Notes: a model not told the origin generated them from the letters alone. A DNA stretch of 64,000 bases from Anaspis maculata (GCA_949128115.1 OX421967.1:3648070-3712069), one strand, 5' to 3'; counted from the stretch's first letter, positions 31,046 to 46,900 are shown. Numbers and translations are program-made.

Positions 31046-33445
31046 TCAGGCTTCAACCCACGTGACTTCAGGCTTCAACCCACGTGACTTTGAAAACGAT
31101 CGGTCACCATTTTTGAAGTTGACAGCTACTCTTTCCAAACGCAACATCTGACGAACGAACACAAATATAGAAAAAAAGACACAATTGTTATCCAAAAAGT
31201 TCAGGTTTGAACCCACGTGACTCCAGGCTCCAACCCACGTGACTTCAGGCTTCAACCCACGTAACTTCTAAAACGATCGGTCACCACTTTTGATGTTGGC
31301 AGCTACTTGTTCCAAACGCAAAATCTGACGAACGAACACAAATATAGAAGAAAAGACACAATTGTTATCCAAAAAGTTCAGGTTTTAACCCACGTGACTT
31401 CGGGCTTCAACCCACGTGACTTCAGGCTTCAACCCACGTGACTTCAGGCTTCAACCCACGTGACTTTGAAAACGATCGGTCACCACTTTTGAAGATGGCA
31501 GCTACTCTTTCCAAACGCAACATCTGACGAACGAACACAAATATAGAAAAAAAGACACATTTGTTATCCAAAAAGTTCAGGTATGAACCCACGTGACTCC
31601 AGGCTCCAACCCACGTGACTTCAGGCTTCAACCCACGTGACTTCTAAAACGATCGGTCACCACTTTTGATGTTGGCAGCTACTTGTTCCAAACGCAAAAT
31701 CTGACGAACGAACACAAATATAGAAGAAAAGACACAATTGTTATCCAAAAAGTTCAGGTTTTAACCCACGTGACTTCAGGCTTCAACCCACGTGACTCCA
31801 GGCTTCAACCCACGTGACTTCAGGCTTCAACCCACGTGACTTTGGAAACGATCGGTCACCACTTTTGAAGATGGCAGCTACTCTTTCCAAACGCAACATC
31901 TGACGAACGAACACAAATATAGAAAAAAAGACATATTTGTTATCCAAAAAGTTCAGGTTTGAACCCACGTGACTCCAGGCTCCAACCCACGTGACTTCAG
32001 GCTTCAACCCACGTGACATCTAAAACGATCGGTCACCACTTTCGATGTTGGCAGCTACTTGTTCCAAACGCAAAATCTGACGAACGAACACAAATATAGA
32101 AGAAAAGACACAATTGTTATCCAAAAAGTTCAGGTTTTAACCCACGTGACTTCAGGCTTCAACCCACGTGACTTCAGGCTTCAACCCACGTGACTTTGGA
32201 AACGATCGGTCACCACTTTTGAAGATGGCAGCTACTCTTTCCAAACGCAACATCTGACGAACGAACACAAATATAGAAAAAAAGACACATTTGTTATCCA
32301 AAAAGTTCAGGTTTGAACCCACGTGACTCCAGGCTCCAACCCACGTGACTTCAGGCTTCAACCCACGTGACATCTAAAACGATCGGTCACCACTTTCGAT
32401 GTTGGCAGCTACTTGTTCCAAACGCAAAATCTGACGAACGAACACAAATATAGAAGAAAAGACACAATTGTTATCCAAAAAGTTCAGGTTTTAACCCACG
32501 TGACTTTAGGCTTCAACCCACGTGACTTCAGGCTTCAACCCACGTGACTTTGGAAACGATCGGTCACCACTTTTGCAGATGGCAGCTACTCTTTCCAAAC
32601 ACAACATCTGACGAACGAACACAAATATAGAAAAAAAGACACATTTGTTATCCAAAAAGTTCAGGTTTGAACCCACGTGACTCCAGGCTCCAACCCACGT
32701 GACTTCAGGCTTCAACCCACGTGACATCTAAAACGATCGGTCACCACTTTCGATGTTGGCAGCTACTTGTTCCAAACGCAAAATCTGACGAACGAACACA
32801 AATATAGAAGAAAAGACACAATTGTTATCCAAAAAGTTCAGGTTTTAACCCACGTGACTTCAGGCTTCAACCCACGTGACTTCAGGCTTCAACCCACGTG
32901 ACTTCAGGCTTCAACCCACGTGACTTTGAAAACGATCGGTCACCACTTTTGAAGATGGCAGCTACTCTTTCCAAACGCAACATCTGACGAACGAACACAA
33001 ATATAGAAAAAAAGACACATTTGTTATCCAAAAAGTTCAGGATTGAACCCACGTGACTCCAGGCTCCAACCCACGTGACTTCAGGCTTCAACCCACGTGA
33101 CATCTAAAACGATCGGTCACCACTTTTGATGTTGGCAGCTACTTGTTCCAAACGCAAAATCTGACGAACGAACACAAATATAGAAGAAAAGACACAATTG
33201 TTATCCAAAAAGTTCAGGTTTTAACCCACGTGACTTCGGGCTTCAACCCACGTGACTTCAGGCTTCAACCCACGTGACTTTGAAAACGATCGGTCACCAC
33301 TTTTGAAGATGGCAGCTACTCTTTCCAAACGCAACATCTGACGAACGAACACAAATATAGAAAAAAAGACACAATTGTTATCCAAAAAGTTCAGGTTTGA
33401 ACCCACGTGACTCCAGGCTCCAACCCACGAGACTTCAGGCTCCAA
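31046..33445 (-). repeat. Higher-order block of satellite A, first of four
   Basis: This ~2.4-kb run of dimers recurs from about 35051, 40386 and 44855. A diagnostic variant 'gtatgaaccc' (instead of gtttgaaccc) is at 31581, 35586, 40921 and 45390, spacings 4005, 5335 and 4469 bp. A second diagnostic, 'gacatatttg', follows about 360 bp later in each. The copies differ in how many dimers follow (for example one dimer is missing after 36380 relative to 32380). Confidence 0.8.
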
Positions 33446-35050
33446 CCCACGTAACTTCTAAAACGATCGGTCACCACTTTTGATGTTGGCAGCTACTTGT
33501 TCCAAACGCAAAATCTGACGAACGAACACAAATATAGAAGAAAAGACACAATTGTTATTCAAAATGTTCAGGTTTTAACCCACGTGACTTCAGGCTTCAA
33601 CCCACGTGACTTCAGGCTTCAACCCACGTGACTTTGAAAACGATCGGTCACCACTTTTGAAGATGGCAGCTACTCTTTCCAAACGCAACATCTGACGAAC
33701 GAACACAAATATAGAAAAAAAGACACATTTGTTATCCAAAAAGTTCAGGTTTGAACCCACGTGACTCCAGGCTCCAACCCACGTGACTTCAAGCTTCAAC
33801 CCACGTGACATCTAAAACGATCGGTCACCACTTTCGATGTTGGCAGCTACTTGTTCCAAACGCAAAATCTGACGAACGAACACAAATATAGAAGAAAAGA
33901 CACAATTGTTATCCAAAAAGTTCAGGTTTTAACCCACGTGACTTCATGCATCAACCCACGTGACTTCAGGCTTCAACCCACGTGACTTCAGGCTTCAACC
34001 CACGTGACTTTGAAAACGATCGGTCACCACTTTTGAAGATGGCAGCTACTCTTTCCAAACGCAACATCTGACGAACGAACACAAATATAGAAAAAAAGAC
34101 ACAATTGTTATCCAAAAAGTTCAGGTTTGAACCCACGTGACTCCAGGCTCCAACCCACGTGACTTTAGGCTTCAACCCACGTAACTTCTAAAACGATCGG
34201 TCACCACTTTTGATGTTGGCAGCTACTTGTTCCAAACGCAAAATCTGACGAACGAACACAAATATAGAAGAAAAGACACAATTGTTATCCAAAAAGTTCA
34301 GGTTTGAACCCACGTGACTCCAGGCTCCAACCCACGTGACTTCAGGCTTCAACCCACGTGACTTTCAAAACGATCGATCACCACTTTTGATGTTGGCAGC
34401 TACTTGTTCCAAACGCAACATCTGACGAACGAACACAAATATCAAAAACGAAAGACACAATTGTTATCCAAAAAGTTCGGGTTTTTACCCACGTGACTTC
34501 AGGCTTCAACCCACGTGACTCCAGGCTCCAACCCACGTGACTTTTGGAACGATCGGTCACCACTTTTGATGTTGGCAGCTACTTGTTCCAAACGCAACAT
34601 CTGACGAACGAACACAAATATAGAAGAAAAGACACAATTGTTATCCAAAAAGTTCAGGTTTTAACCCACGTGACTTTAGGCTTCAACCCACCTGACTTCA
34701 GGCTTCAACCCACGAGACTTTGAAAACGATCGGTCACCATTTTTGAAGTTGACAGCTACTCTTTCCAAACGCAACATCTGACGAACGAACACAAATATAG
34801 AAAAAAAGACACAATTGTTATCCAAAAAGTTCAGGTTTGAACCCACGTGACTCCAGGCTCCAACCCACGTGCTTCAGGCTTCAACCCACGTGACTTTCAA
34901 AACGATCGGTCACCACTTTTGATGTTGGCAGCTACTTGTTCCAAACGCAAAATCTGACGAACGAACACAAATATAGAAGAAAAGACACAATTGTTATCCA
35001 AAAAGTTCAGGTTTTAACCCACGTGACTTCGGGCTTCAACCCACGTGACT

Positions 35051-36760
35051 TCAGGCTTCAACCCACGTGACTTCAGGCTTCAACCCACGTGACTTTGAAA
35101 ACGATCGGTCACCACTTTTGAAGATGGCAGCTACTCTTTCCAAACGCAACATCTGACGAACGAACACAAATATAGAAAAAAAGACACAATTGTTATCCAA
35201 AAAGTTCAGGTTTGAACCCACGTGACTCCAGGCTCCAACCCACGTGACTTCAGGCTTCAACCCACGTAACTTCTAAAACGATCGGTCACCACTTTTGATG
35301 TTGGCAGCTACTTGTTCCAAACGCAAAATCTGACGAACGAACACAAATATAGAAGAAAAGACACAATTGTTATCCAAAAAGTTCAGGTTTTAACCCACGT
35401 GACTTCGGGCTTCAACCCACGTGACTTCAGGCTTCAACCCACGTGACTTCAGGCTTCAACCCACGTGACTTTGAAAACGATCGGTCACCACTTTTGAAGA
35501 TGGCAGCTACTCTTTCCAAACGCAACATCTGACGAACGAACACAAATATAGAAAAAAAGACACATTTGTTATCCAAAAAGTTCAGGTATGAACCCACGTG
35601 ACTCCAGGCTCCAACCCACGTGACTTCAGGCTTCAACCCACGTGACTTCTAAAACGATCGGTCACCACTTTTGATGTTGGCAGCTACTTGTTCCAAACGC
35701 AAAATCTGACGAACGAACACAAATATAGAAGAAAAGACACAATTGTTATCCAAAAAGTTCAGGTTTTAACCCACGTGACTTCAGGCTTCAACCCACGTGA
35801 CTCCAGGCTTCAACCCACGTGACTTCAGGCTTCAACCCACGTGACTTTGGAAACGATCGGTCACCACTTTTGAAGATGGCAGCTACTCTTTCCAAACGCA
35901 ACATCTGACGAACGAACACAAATATAGAAAAAAAGACATATTTGTTATCCAAAAAGTTCAGGTTTGAACCCACGTGACTCCAGGCTCCAACCCACGTGAC
36001 TTCAGGCTTCAACCCACGTGACATCTAAAACGATCGGTCACCACTTTCGATGTTGGCAGCTACTTGTTCCAAACGCAAAATCTGACGAACGAACACAAAT
36101 ATAGAAGAAAAGACACAATTGTTATCCAAAAAGTTCAGGTTTTAACCCACGTGACTTCAGGCTTCAACCCACGTGACTTCAGGCTTCAACCCACGTGACT
36201 TTGGAAACGATCGGTCACCACTTTTGAAGATGGCAGCTACTCTTTCCAAACGCAACATCTGACGAACGAACACAAATATAGAAAAAAAGACACATTTGTT
36301 ATCCAAAAAGTTCAGGTTTGAACCCACGTGACTCCAGGCTCCAACCCACGTGACTTCAGGCTTCAACCCACGTGACATCTAAAACGATCGGTCACCACTT
36401 TCGATGTTGGCAGCTACTTGTTCCAAACGCAAAATCTGACGAACGAACACAAATATAGAAGAAAAGACACAATTGTTATCCAAAAAGTTCAGGTTTTAAC
36501 CCACGTGACTTCAGGCTTCAACCCACGTGACTTCAGGCTTCAACCCACGTGACTTCAGGCTTCAACCCACGTGACTTTGAAAACGATCGGTCACCACTTT
36601 TGAAGATGGCAGCTACTCTTTCCAAACGCAACATCTGACGAACGAACACAAATATAGAAAAAAAGACACATTTGTTATCCAAAAAGTTCAGGTTTGAACC
36701 CACGTGACTCCAGGCTCCAACCCACGTGACTTCAGGCTTCAACCCACGTGACATCTAAAA
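35051..36760 (-). repeat. Higher-order block of satellite A, second copy
   Basis: Matches 40386-42095 with a constant shift of 5335 bp over about 1.7 kb, apparently almost identical. It lacks the dimer with 'ccaaacacaac' that the other copies carry. Confidence 0.78.
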
Positions 36761-39700
36761 CGATCGGTCACCACTTTTGATGTTGGCAGCTACTTGTTCC
36801 AAACGCAACATCTGACGAACGAACACAAATATAGAAGAAAAGACACAATTGTTATCCAAAAAGTTCAGGTTTCAACCCACGTGACTTCAGGCTTCAACCC
36901 ACGTGACTTCAGGCTTCAACCCACGTGACTTTGAAAACGATCGGTCACCACTTTTGAAGTTGGCAGCTACTCTTTCCAATCGCAATATCTGACGAACGAA
37001 CACAAATATAGGAAAAAAGACACAATTGTCATCCAAAAAGTTCAGGTTTGAACCCACGTGACTCCAGGCTCCAACCCACGTGACTTCAGGCTTTAACCCA
37101 CGTGACTTTCAAAACGATCGGTCATCAGTTTTGATGTTGGCAGCTACTTGTTCCAAACGCAACATCTGACGAACGAACACAAATATAAAAGAAAAGACAC
37201 AATTGTTATCCAAAAAGTTCAGGTTTTAACCCACGTGACTTCAGGCTTCAACCCACGTGACTTCAAGCTCCAACCCACGTGACTTTGAAAACGATCGGTC
37301 ACCACTTTTGAAGTTGGCAGCTACTCTTTCCAAACGCAACATCTGACGAACGAACACAACTATCAAAAAACTGAAGACACAATTGTTATCCAAAAAGTTC
37401 AGGCTTCATCCCACGTGACTTCAGGCTTCAACCCACGTGACTCCAGGCTCCAACCCACGTGACTTTTAAAACGATCGGTCACCATTTTTGATGTTGGCAG
37501 CTACTTGTTCCAAACGCAAATCTGACGAACGAACACAAATATAGAAGAAAAGACACATTTGTTATCCAAAAAGTTCAGGTTTGAACCCACGTGACTCCAG
37601 GCTCCAACCCACGTGACTTCAGGCTTTAACCCACGTGACTTTCAAAACGATCGGTCATCACTTTTGATGTTGGCAGCTACTTGTTCCAAACGCAACATCT
37701 GACGAACGAACACAAATATAGAAGAAAAGACACAATTGTTATCCAAAAAGTTCAGGTTTTAACCCACGTGACTTCAGGCTTCAACCCACGTGACTTCAGG
37801 CTTCAACTCACGTGACTTCAGGCTTCAACCCACGTGACTTTTAAAACGATCGGTCACCACTTTTGATGTTGGCAGCTACTTGTTCCAAACGCAAATCTGA
37901 CGAACGAACACAAATATAGAAGAAAAGACACATTTGTTATCCAAAAAGTTCAGGTTTGAACCCACGTGACTCCAGGCTCCAACCCACGTGACTTCAGGCT
38001 TTAACCCACGTGACTTTCAAAACGATCGGTCATCACTTTTGATGTTGGCAGCTACTTGTTCCAAACGCAACATCTGACGAACGAACACAAATATAGAAGA
38101 AAAGACACAATTGTTATCCAAAAAGTTCAGGTTTTAACCCACGTGACTTCAGGCTTTAACCCACGTGACTTCAAGCTCCAACCCACGTGACTTTGAAAAC
38201 GATCGGTCACCACTTTTGAAGTTGGCAGCTACTCTTTTCAAACGCAACATCTGACGAACGAACACAACTATCAAAAAACTGAAGACACAATTGTTATCCA
38301 AAAAGTTCAGGCTTCATCCCACGTGACTTCAGGCTTCAACCCACGTGACTCCAGGCTCCAACCCACGTGACTTTTAAAACGATCGGTCACCATTTTTTAT
38401 GTTGGCAGCTACTTGTTCCAAACGCAAATCTGACGAACGAACACAAATATAGAAGAAAAGACACATTTGTTATCCAAAAAGTTCAGGTTTGAACCCACGT
38501 GACTCCAGGCTCCAACCCACGTGACTTCAGGCTTTAACCCACGTGACTTTCAAAACGATCGGTCATCACTTTTGATGTTGGCAGCTACTTGTTCCAAACG
38601 CAACATCTGACGAACGAACACAAATATAGAAGAAAAGACACAATTGTTATCCAAAAAGTTCAGGTTTTAACCCACGTGACTTCAGGCTTCAACCCACGTG
38701 ACTTCAAGCTCCAACCCACGTGACTTTGGAAACGATCGGTCACCACTTTTGAAGTTGGCAGCTACTCTTTCCAAACGCAACATCTGACGAACGAACACAA
38801 ATATAGAAAAAAAGACACAATTGTTATCCAAAAAACTCAGGTTTGAACCCACGTGACTCCAGGCTACAACCCACGTGACTTCAGGCTTCAACCCAAGTGA
38901 CTACAGGCTTCAACCCACGTGACTTTGAAAACGATCGGTCACCATTTTTGAAGTTGACAGCTACTCTTTCCAAACGCAACATCTGACGAACGAACACAAA
39001 TATAGAAAAAAAGACACAATTGTTATCCAAAAAGTTCAGGTTTGAACCCACGTGACTCCAGGCTCCAACCCACGTGACTTCAGGCTTCAACCCACGTGAC
39101 TTCAGGCTTCAACCCACGTGACTCCAGGCTTCAACCCACGTGACTTTGAAAACGATCGGTCACCATTTTTGAAGTTGACAGCTACTCTTTCCAAACGCAA
39201 CATCTGACGAACGAACACAAATATGGAAAAAAAGACACAATTGTTATCCAAAAAGTTCAGGTTTGAACCCACGTGACTCCAGGCTCCAACCCACGTGACT
39301 TCAGGCTTCAACCCACGTGACTTTCAAAACGATCGATCACCACTTTTGATGTTGGCAGCTACTTGTTCCAAACGCAACATCTGACGAACGAACACAAATA
39401 TCAAAAACGAAAGACACAATTGTTATCCAAAAAGTTCGGGTTTTTACCCACGTGACTTCAGGCTTCAACCCACGTGACTCCAGGCTCCAACCCACGTGAC
39501 TTTTGGAACGATCGGTCACCACTTTTGATGTTGGCAGCTACTTGTTCCAAACGCAACATCTGACGAACGAACACAAATATAGAAGAAAAGACACAATTGT
39601 TATCCAAAAAGTTCAGGTTTTAACCCACGTGACTTTAGGCTTCAACCCACCTGACTTCAGGCTTCAACCCACGAGACTTTGAAAACGATCGGTCACCATT

Positions 39701-40385
39701 TTTGAAGTTGACAGCTACTCTTTCCAAACGCAACATCTGACGAACGAACACAAATATAGAAAAAAAGACACAATTGTTATCCAAAAAGTTCAGGTTTGAA
39801 CCCACGTGACTCCAGGCTCCAACCCACGTGCTTCAGGCTTCAACCCACGTGACTTTCAAAACGATCGGTCACCACTTTTGATGTTGGCAGCTACTTGTTC
39901 CAAACGCAACATCTGACGAACGAACACAAATATAGAAGAAAAGACACAATTGTTATCCAAAAAGTTCAGGTTTTAACCCACGTGACTTCAGGCTTCAACC
40001 CACGTGACTCCAGGCTTCAACCCACGTGACTTCAGGCTTCAACCCACGTGACTTTGAAAACGATCGGTCATCACTTTTGAAGATGGCAGCTACTCTTTCC
40101 AAACGCAACATCTGACGAACGAACACAAATATAGAAAAAAAGACACTATTGTTATCCAAAAAGTTCAGGATTGAACCCACGTGACACCAGGCTCCAACCC
40201 ACGTGACTTCAGGCTTCAACCCACGTGACATCTAGAACGATCGGTCACCACTTTTGATGTTGGCAGCTACTTGTTCCAAACGCAAAATCTGACGAACGAA
40301 CACAAATATAGAAGAAAAGACACAATTGTTATCCAAAAAGTTCAGGTTTTAACCCACGTGACTTCGGGCTTCAACCCACGTGACT

Positions 40386-42095
40386 TCAGGCTTCAACCCA
40401 CGTGACTTCAGGCTTCAACCCACGTGACTTTGAAAACGATCGGTCACCACTTTTGAAGATGGCAGCTACTCTTTCCAAACGCAACATCTGACGAACGAAC
40501 ACAAATATAGAAAAAAAGACACAATTGTTATCCAAAAAGTTCAGGTTTGAACCCACGTGACTCCAGGCTCCAACCCACGTGACTTCAGGCTTCAACCCAC
40601 GTAACTTCTAAAACGATCGGTCACCACTTTTGATGTTGGCAGCTACTTGTTCCAAACGCAAAATCTGACGAACGAACACAAATATAGAAGAAAAGACACA
40701 ATTGTTATCCAAAAAGTTCAGGTTTTAACCCACGTGACTTCGGGCTTCAACCCACGTGACTTCAGGCTTCAACCCACGTGACTTCAGGCTTCAACCCACG
40801 TGACTTTGAAAACGATCGGTCACCACTTTTGAAGATGGCAGCTACTCTTTCCAAACGCAACATCTGACGAACGAACACAAATATAGAAAAAAAGACACAT
40901 TTGTTATCCAAAAAGTTCAGGTATGAACCCACGTGACTCCAGGCTCCAACCCACGTGACTTCAGGCTTCAACCCACGTGACTTCTAAAACGATCGGTCAC
41001 CACTTTTGATGTTGGCAGCTACTTGTTCCAAACGCAAAATCTGACGAACGAACACAAATATAGAAGAAAAGACACAATTGTTATCCAAAAAGTTCAGGTT
41101 TTAACCCACGTGACTTCAGGCTTCAACCCACGTGACTCCAGGCTTCAACCCACGTGACTTCAGGCTTCAACCCACGTGACTTTGGAAACGATCGGTCACC
41201 ACTTTTGAAGATGGCAGCTACTCTTTCCAAACGCAACATCTGACGAACGAACACAAATATAGAAAAAAAGACATATTTGTTATCCAAAAAGTTCAGGTTT
41301 GAACCCACGTGACTCCAGGCTCCAACCCACGTGACTTCAGGCTTCAACCCACGTGACATCTAAAACGATCGGTCACCACTTTCGATGTTGGCAGCTACTT
41401 GTTCCAAACGCAAAATCTGACGAACGAACACAAATATAGAAGAAAAGACACAATTGTTATCCAAAAAGTTCAGGTTTTAACCCACGTGACTTCAGGCTTC
41501 AACCCACGTGACTTCAGGCTTCAACCCACGTGACTTTGGAAACGATCGGTCACCACTTTTGCAGATGGCAGCTACTCTTTCCAAACACAACATCTGACGA
41601 ACGAACACAAATATAGAAAAAAAGACACATTTGTTATCCAAAAAGTTCAGGTTTGAACCCACGTGACTCCAGGCTCCAACCCACGTGACTTCAGGCTTCA
41701 ACCCACGTGACATCTAAAACGATCGGTCACCACTTTCGATGTTGGCAGCTACTTGTTCCAAACGCAAAATCTGACGAACGAACACAAATATAGAAGAAAA
41801 GACACAATTGTTATCCAAAAAGTTCAGGTTTTAACCCACGTGACTTCAGGCTTCAACCCACGTGACTTCAGGCTTCAACCCACGTGACTTCAGGCTTCAA
41901 CCCACGTGACTTTGAAAACGATCGGTCACCACTTTTGAAGATGGCAGCTACTCTTTCCAAACGCAACATCTGACGAACGAACACAAATATAGAAAAAAAG
42001 ACACATTTGTTATCCAAAAAGTTCAGGTTTGAACCCACGTGACTCCAGGCTCCAACCCACGTGACTTCAGGCTTCAACCCACGTGACATCTAAAA
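40386..42095 (-). repeat. Higher-order block of satellite A, third copy
   Basis: Aligned with the second copy at a 5335-bp shift and with the fourth at 4469 bp. It includes the 'ccaaacacaac' dimer variant (41581 region). Confidence 0.78.
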
Positions 42096-44854
42096 CGATC
42101 GGTCACCACTTTTGATGTTGGCAGCTACTTGTTCCAAACGCAAAATCTGACGAACGAACACAAATATAGAAGAAGAGACACAATTGTTATCCAAAAAGTT
42201 CAGGTTTTAACCCACGTGACTTCAGGCTTCAACCCACGTGACTTCAGGCTTCAACCCACGTGACTTTGGAAACGATCGGTCACCACTTTTGAAGATGGCA
42301 GCTACTCTTTCCAAACGCAACATCTGACGAACGAACACAAATATAGAAAAAAAGACACATTTGTTATCCAAAAAGTTCAGGATTGAACCCACGTGACTCC
42401 AGGCTCCAACCCACGTGACTTCAGGCTTCAACCCACGTGACATCTAAAACGATCGGTCACCACTTTTGATGTTGGCAGCTACTTGTTCCAAACGCAAAAT
42501 CTGACGAACGAACACAAATATAGAAGAAAAGACACAATTGTTATCCAAAAAGTTCAGGTTTTAACCCACGTGACTTCGGGCTTCAACCCACGTGACTTCA
42601 GGCTTCAACCCACGTGTTTTCAGGCTTCAACCCACGTGACTTTGGAAACGATCGGTCACCACTTTTGATGTTGGCAGCTACTTGTTCCAAACGCAAAATC
42701 TGACGAACGAACACAAATATAGAAGAAAAGACACAATTGTTATTCAAAATGTTCAGGTTTTAACCCACGTGACTTCAGGCTTCAACCCACGTGACTTCAG
42801 GCTTCAACCCACGTGACTTTGAAAACGATCGGTCACCACTTTTGAAGATGGCAGCTACTCTTTCCAAACGCAACATCTGACGAACGAACACAAATATAGA
42901 AAAAAAGACACATTTGTTATCCAAAAAGTTCAGGTTTGAACCCACGTGACTCCAGGCTCCAACCCACGTGACTTCAAGCTTCAACCCACGTGACATCTAA
43001 AACGATCGGTCACCACTTTCGATGTTGGCAGCTACTTGTTCCAAACGCAAAATCTGACGAACGAACACAAATATAGAAGAAAAGACACAATTGTTATCCA
43101 AAAAGTTCAGGTTTTAACCCACGTGACTTCATGCATCAACCCACGTGACTTCAGGCTTCAACCCACGTGACTTCAGGCTTCAACCCACGTGACTTTGAAA
43201 ACGATCGGTCACCACTTTTGAAGATGGCAGCTACTCTTTCCAAACGCAACATCTGACGAACGAACACAAATATAGAAAAAAAGACACAATTGTTATCCAA
43301 AAAGTTCAGGTTTGAACCCACGTGACTCCAGGCTCCAACCCACGTGACTTTAGGCTTCAACCCACGTAACTTCTAAAACGATCGGTCACCACTTTTGATG
43401 TTGGCAGCTACTTGTTCCAAACGCAAAATCTGACGAACGAACACAAATATAGAAGAAAAGACACAATTGTTATCCAAAAAGTTCAGGTTTTAACCCACGT
43501 GACTTCATGCATCAACCCACGTGACTTCAGGCTTCAACCCACGTGACTTCAGGCTTCAACCCACGTGACTTTGAAAACGATCGGTCACCACTTTTGAAGA
43601 TGGCAGCTACTCTTTCCAAACGCAACATCTGACGAACGAACACAAATATAGAAAAAAAGACACAATTGTTATCCAAAAAGTTCAGGTTTGAACCCACGTG
43701 ACTCCAGGCTCCAACCCACGTGACTTCAGGCTTCAACCCACGTGACTTCAGGCTTCAACCCACGTGACTCCAGGCTTCAACCCACGTGACTTTGAAAACG
43801 ATCGGTCACCATTTTTGAAGTTGACAGCTACTCTTTCCAAACGCAACATCTGACGAACGAACACAAATATGGAAAAAAAGACACAATTGTTATCCAAAAA
43901 GTTCAGGTTTGAACCCACGTGACTCCAGGCTCCAACCCACGTGACTTCAGGCTTCAACCCACGTGACTTCCAAAACGATCGATCACCACTTTTGATGTTG
44001 GCAGCTACTTGTTCCAAACGCAACATCTGACGAACGAACACAAATATCAAAAACGAAAGACACAATTGTTATCCAAAAAGTTCGGGTTTTTACCCACGTG
44101 ACTTCAGGCTTCAACCCACGTTACTCCAGGCTCCAACCCACGTGACTTTTGGAACGATCGGTCACCACTTTTGATGTTGGCAGCTACTTGTTCCAAACGC
44201 AACATCTGACGAACGAACACAAATATAGAAAAAAAGACACAATTGTTATCCAAAAAGTTCAGGTTTGAACCCACGTGACTCCAGGCTCCAACCCACGTGC
44301 TTCAGGCTTCAACCCACGTGACTTTCAAAACGATCGGTCACCACTTTTGATGTTGGCAGCTACTTGTTCCAAACGCAACATCTGACGAACGAACACAAAT
44401 ATAGAAGAAAAGACACAATTGTTATCCAAAAAGTTCAGGTTTTAACCCACGTGACTTCAGGCTTCAACCCACGTGACTCCAGGCTTCAACCCACGTGACT
44501 TCAGGCTTCAACCCACGTGACTTTGAAAACGATCGGTCATCACTTTTGAAGATGGCAGCTACTCTTTCCAAACGCAACATCTGACGAACGAACACAAATA
44601 TAGAAAAAAAGACACTAATGTTATCCAAAAAGTTCAGGATTGAACCCACGTGACACCAGGCTCCAACCCACGTGACTTCAGGCTTCAACCCACGTGACAT
44701 CTAGAACGATCGGTCACCACTTTTGATGTTGGCAGCTACTTGTTCCAAACGCAAAATCTGACGAACGAACACAAATATAGAAGAAAAGACACAATTGTTA
44801 TCCAAAAAGTTCAGGTTTTAACCCACGTGACTTCGGGCTTCAACCCACGTGACT

Positions 44855-46900
44855 TCAGGCTTCAACCCACGTGACTTCAGGCTTCAACCCACGTGACTTT
44901 GAAAACGATCGGTCACCACTTTTGAAGATGGCAGCTACTCTTTCCAAACGCAACATCTGACGAACGAACACAAATATAGAAAAAAAGACACAATTGTTAT
45001 CCAAAAAGTTCAGGTTTGAACCCACGTGACTCCAGGCTCCAACCCACGTGACTTCAGGCTTCAACCCACGTAACTTCTAAAACGATCGGTCACCACTTTT
45101 GATGTTGGCAGCTACTTGTTCCAAACGCAAAATCTGACGAACGAACACAAATATAGAAGAAAAGACACAATTGTTATCCAAAAAGTTCAGGTTTTAACCC
45201 ACGTGACTTCGGGCTTCAACCCACGTGACTTCAGGCTTCAACCCACGTGACTTCAGGCTTCAACCCACGTGACTTTGAAAACGATCGGTCACCACTTTTG
45301 AAGATGGCAGCTACTCTTTCCAAACGCAACATCTGACGAACGAACACAAATATAGAAAAAAAGACACATTTGTTATCCAAAAAGTTCAGGTATGAACCCA
45401 CGTGACTCCAGGCTCCAACCCACGTGACTTCAGGCTTCAACCCACGTGACTTCTAAAACGATCGGTCACCACTTTTGATGTTGGCAGCTACTTGTTCCAA
45501 ACGCAAAATCTGACGAACGAACACAAATATAGAAGAAAAGACACAATTGTTATCCAAAAAGTTCAGGTTTTAACACACGTGACTTCAGGCTTCAACCCAC
45601 GTGACTCCAGGCTTCAACCCACGTGACTTCAGGCTTCAACCCACGTGACTTTGGAAACGATCGGTCACCACTTTTGAAGATGGCAGCTACTCTTTCCAAA
45701 CGCAACATCTGACGAACGAACACAAATATAGAAAAAAAGACATATTTGTTATCCAAAAAGTTCAGGTTTGAACCCACGTGACTCCAGGCTCCAACCCACG
45801 TGACTTCAGGCTTCAACCCACGTGACATCTAAAACGATCGGTCACCACTTTCGATGTTGGCAGCTACTTGTTCCAAACGCAAAATCTGACGAACGAACAC
45901 AAATATAGAAGAAAAGACACAATTGTTATCCAAAAAGTTCAGGTTTTAACCCACGTGACTTCAGGCTTCAACCCACGTGACTTCAGGCTTCAACCCACGT
46001 GACTTTGGAAACGATCGGTCACCACTTTTGAAGATGGCAGCTACTCTTTCCAAACGCAACATCTGACGAACGAACACAAATATAGAAAAAAAGACACATT
46101 TGTTATCCAAAAAGTTCAGGTTTGAACCCACGTGACTCCAGGCTCCAACCCACGTGACTTCAGGCTTCAACCCACGTGACATCTAAAACGATCGGTCACC
46201 ACTTTCGATGTTGGCAGCTACTTGTTCCAAACGCAAAATCTGACGAACGAACACAAATATAGAAGAAAAGAGACAATTGTTATCCAAAAAGTTCAGGTTT
46301 TAACCCACGTGACTTCAGGCTTCAACCCACGTGACTTCAGGCTTCAACCCACGTGACTTTGGAAACGATCGGTCACCACTTTTGCAGATGGCAGCTACTC
46401 TTTCCAAACACAACATCTGACGAACGAACACAAATATAGAAAAAAAGACACATTTGTTATCCAAAAAGTTCAGGTTTGAACCCACGTGACTCCAGGCTCC
46501 AACCCACGTGACTTCAGGCTTCAACCCACGTGACATCTAAAACGATCGGTCACCACTTTCGATGTTGGCAGCTACTTGTTCCAAACGCAAAATCTGACGA
46601 ACGAACACAAATATAGAAGAAAAGACACAATTGTTATCCAAAAAGTTCAGGTTTTAACCCACGTGACTTCAGGCTTCAACCCACGTGACTTCAGGCTTCA
46701 ACCCACGTGACTTCAGGCTTCAACCCACGTGACTTTGAAAACGATCGGTCACCACTTTTGAAGATGGCAGCTACTCTTTCCAAACGCAACATCTGACGAA
46801 CGAACACAAATATAGAAAAAAAGACACAATTGTTATCCAAAAAGTTCAGGTTTGAACCCACGTGACTCCAGGCTCCAACCCACGAGACTTCAGGCTCCAA
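44855..46900 (-). repeat. Higher-order block of satellite A, fourth copy
   Basis: Carries both the 'gtatgaaccc' (45390) and 'ccaaacacaac' (46400 region) variants, in the same order as the first copy. Confidence 0.78.
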
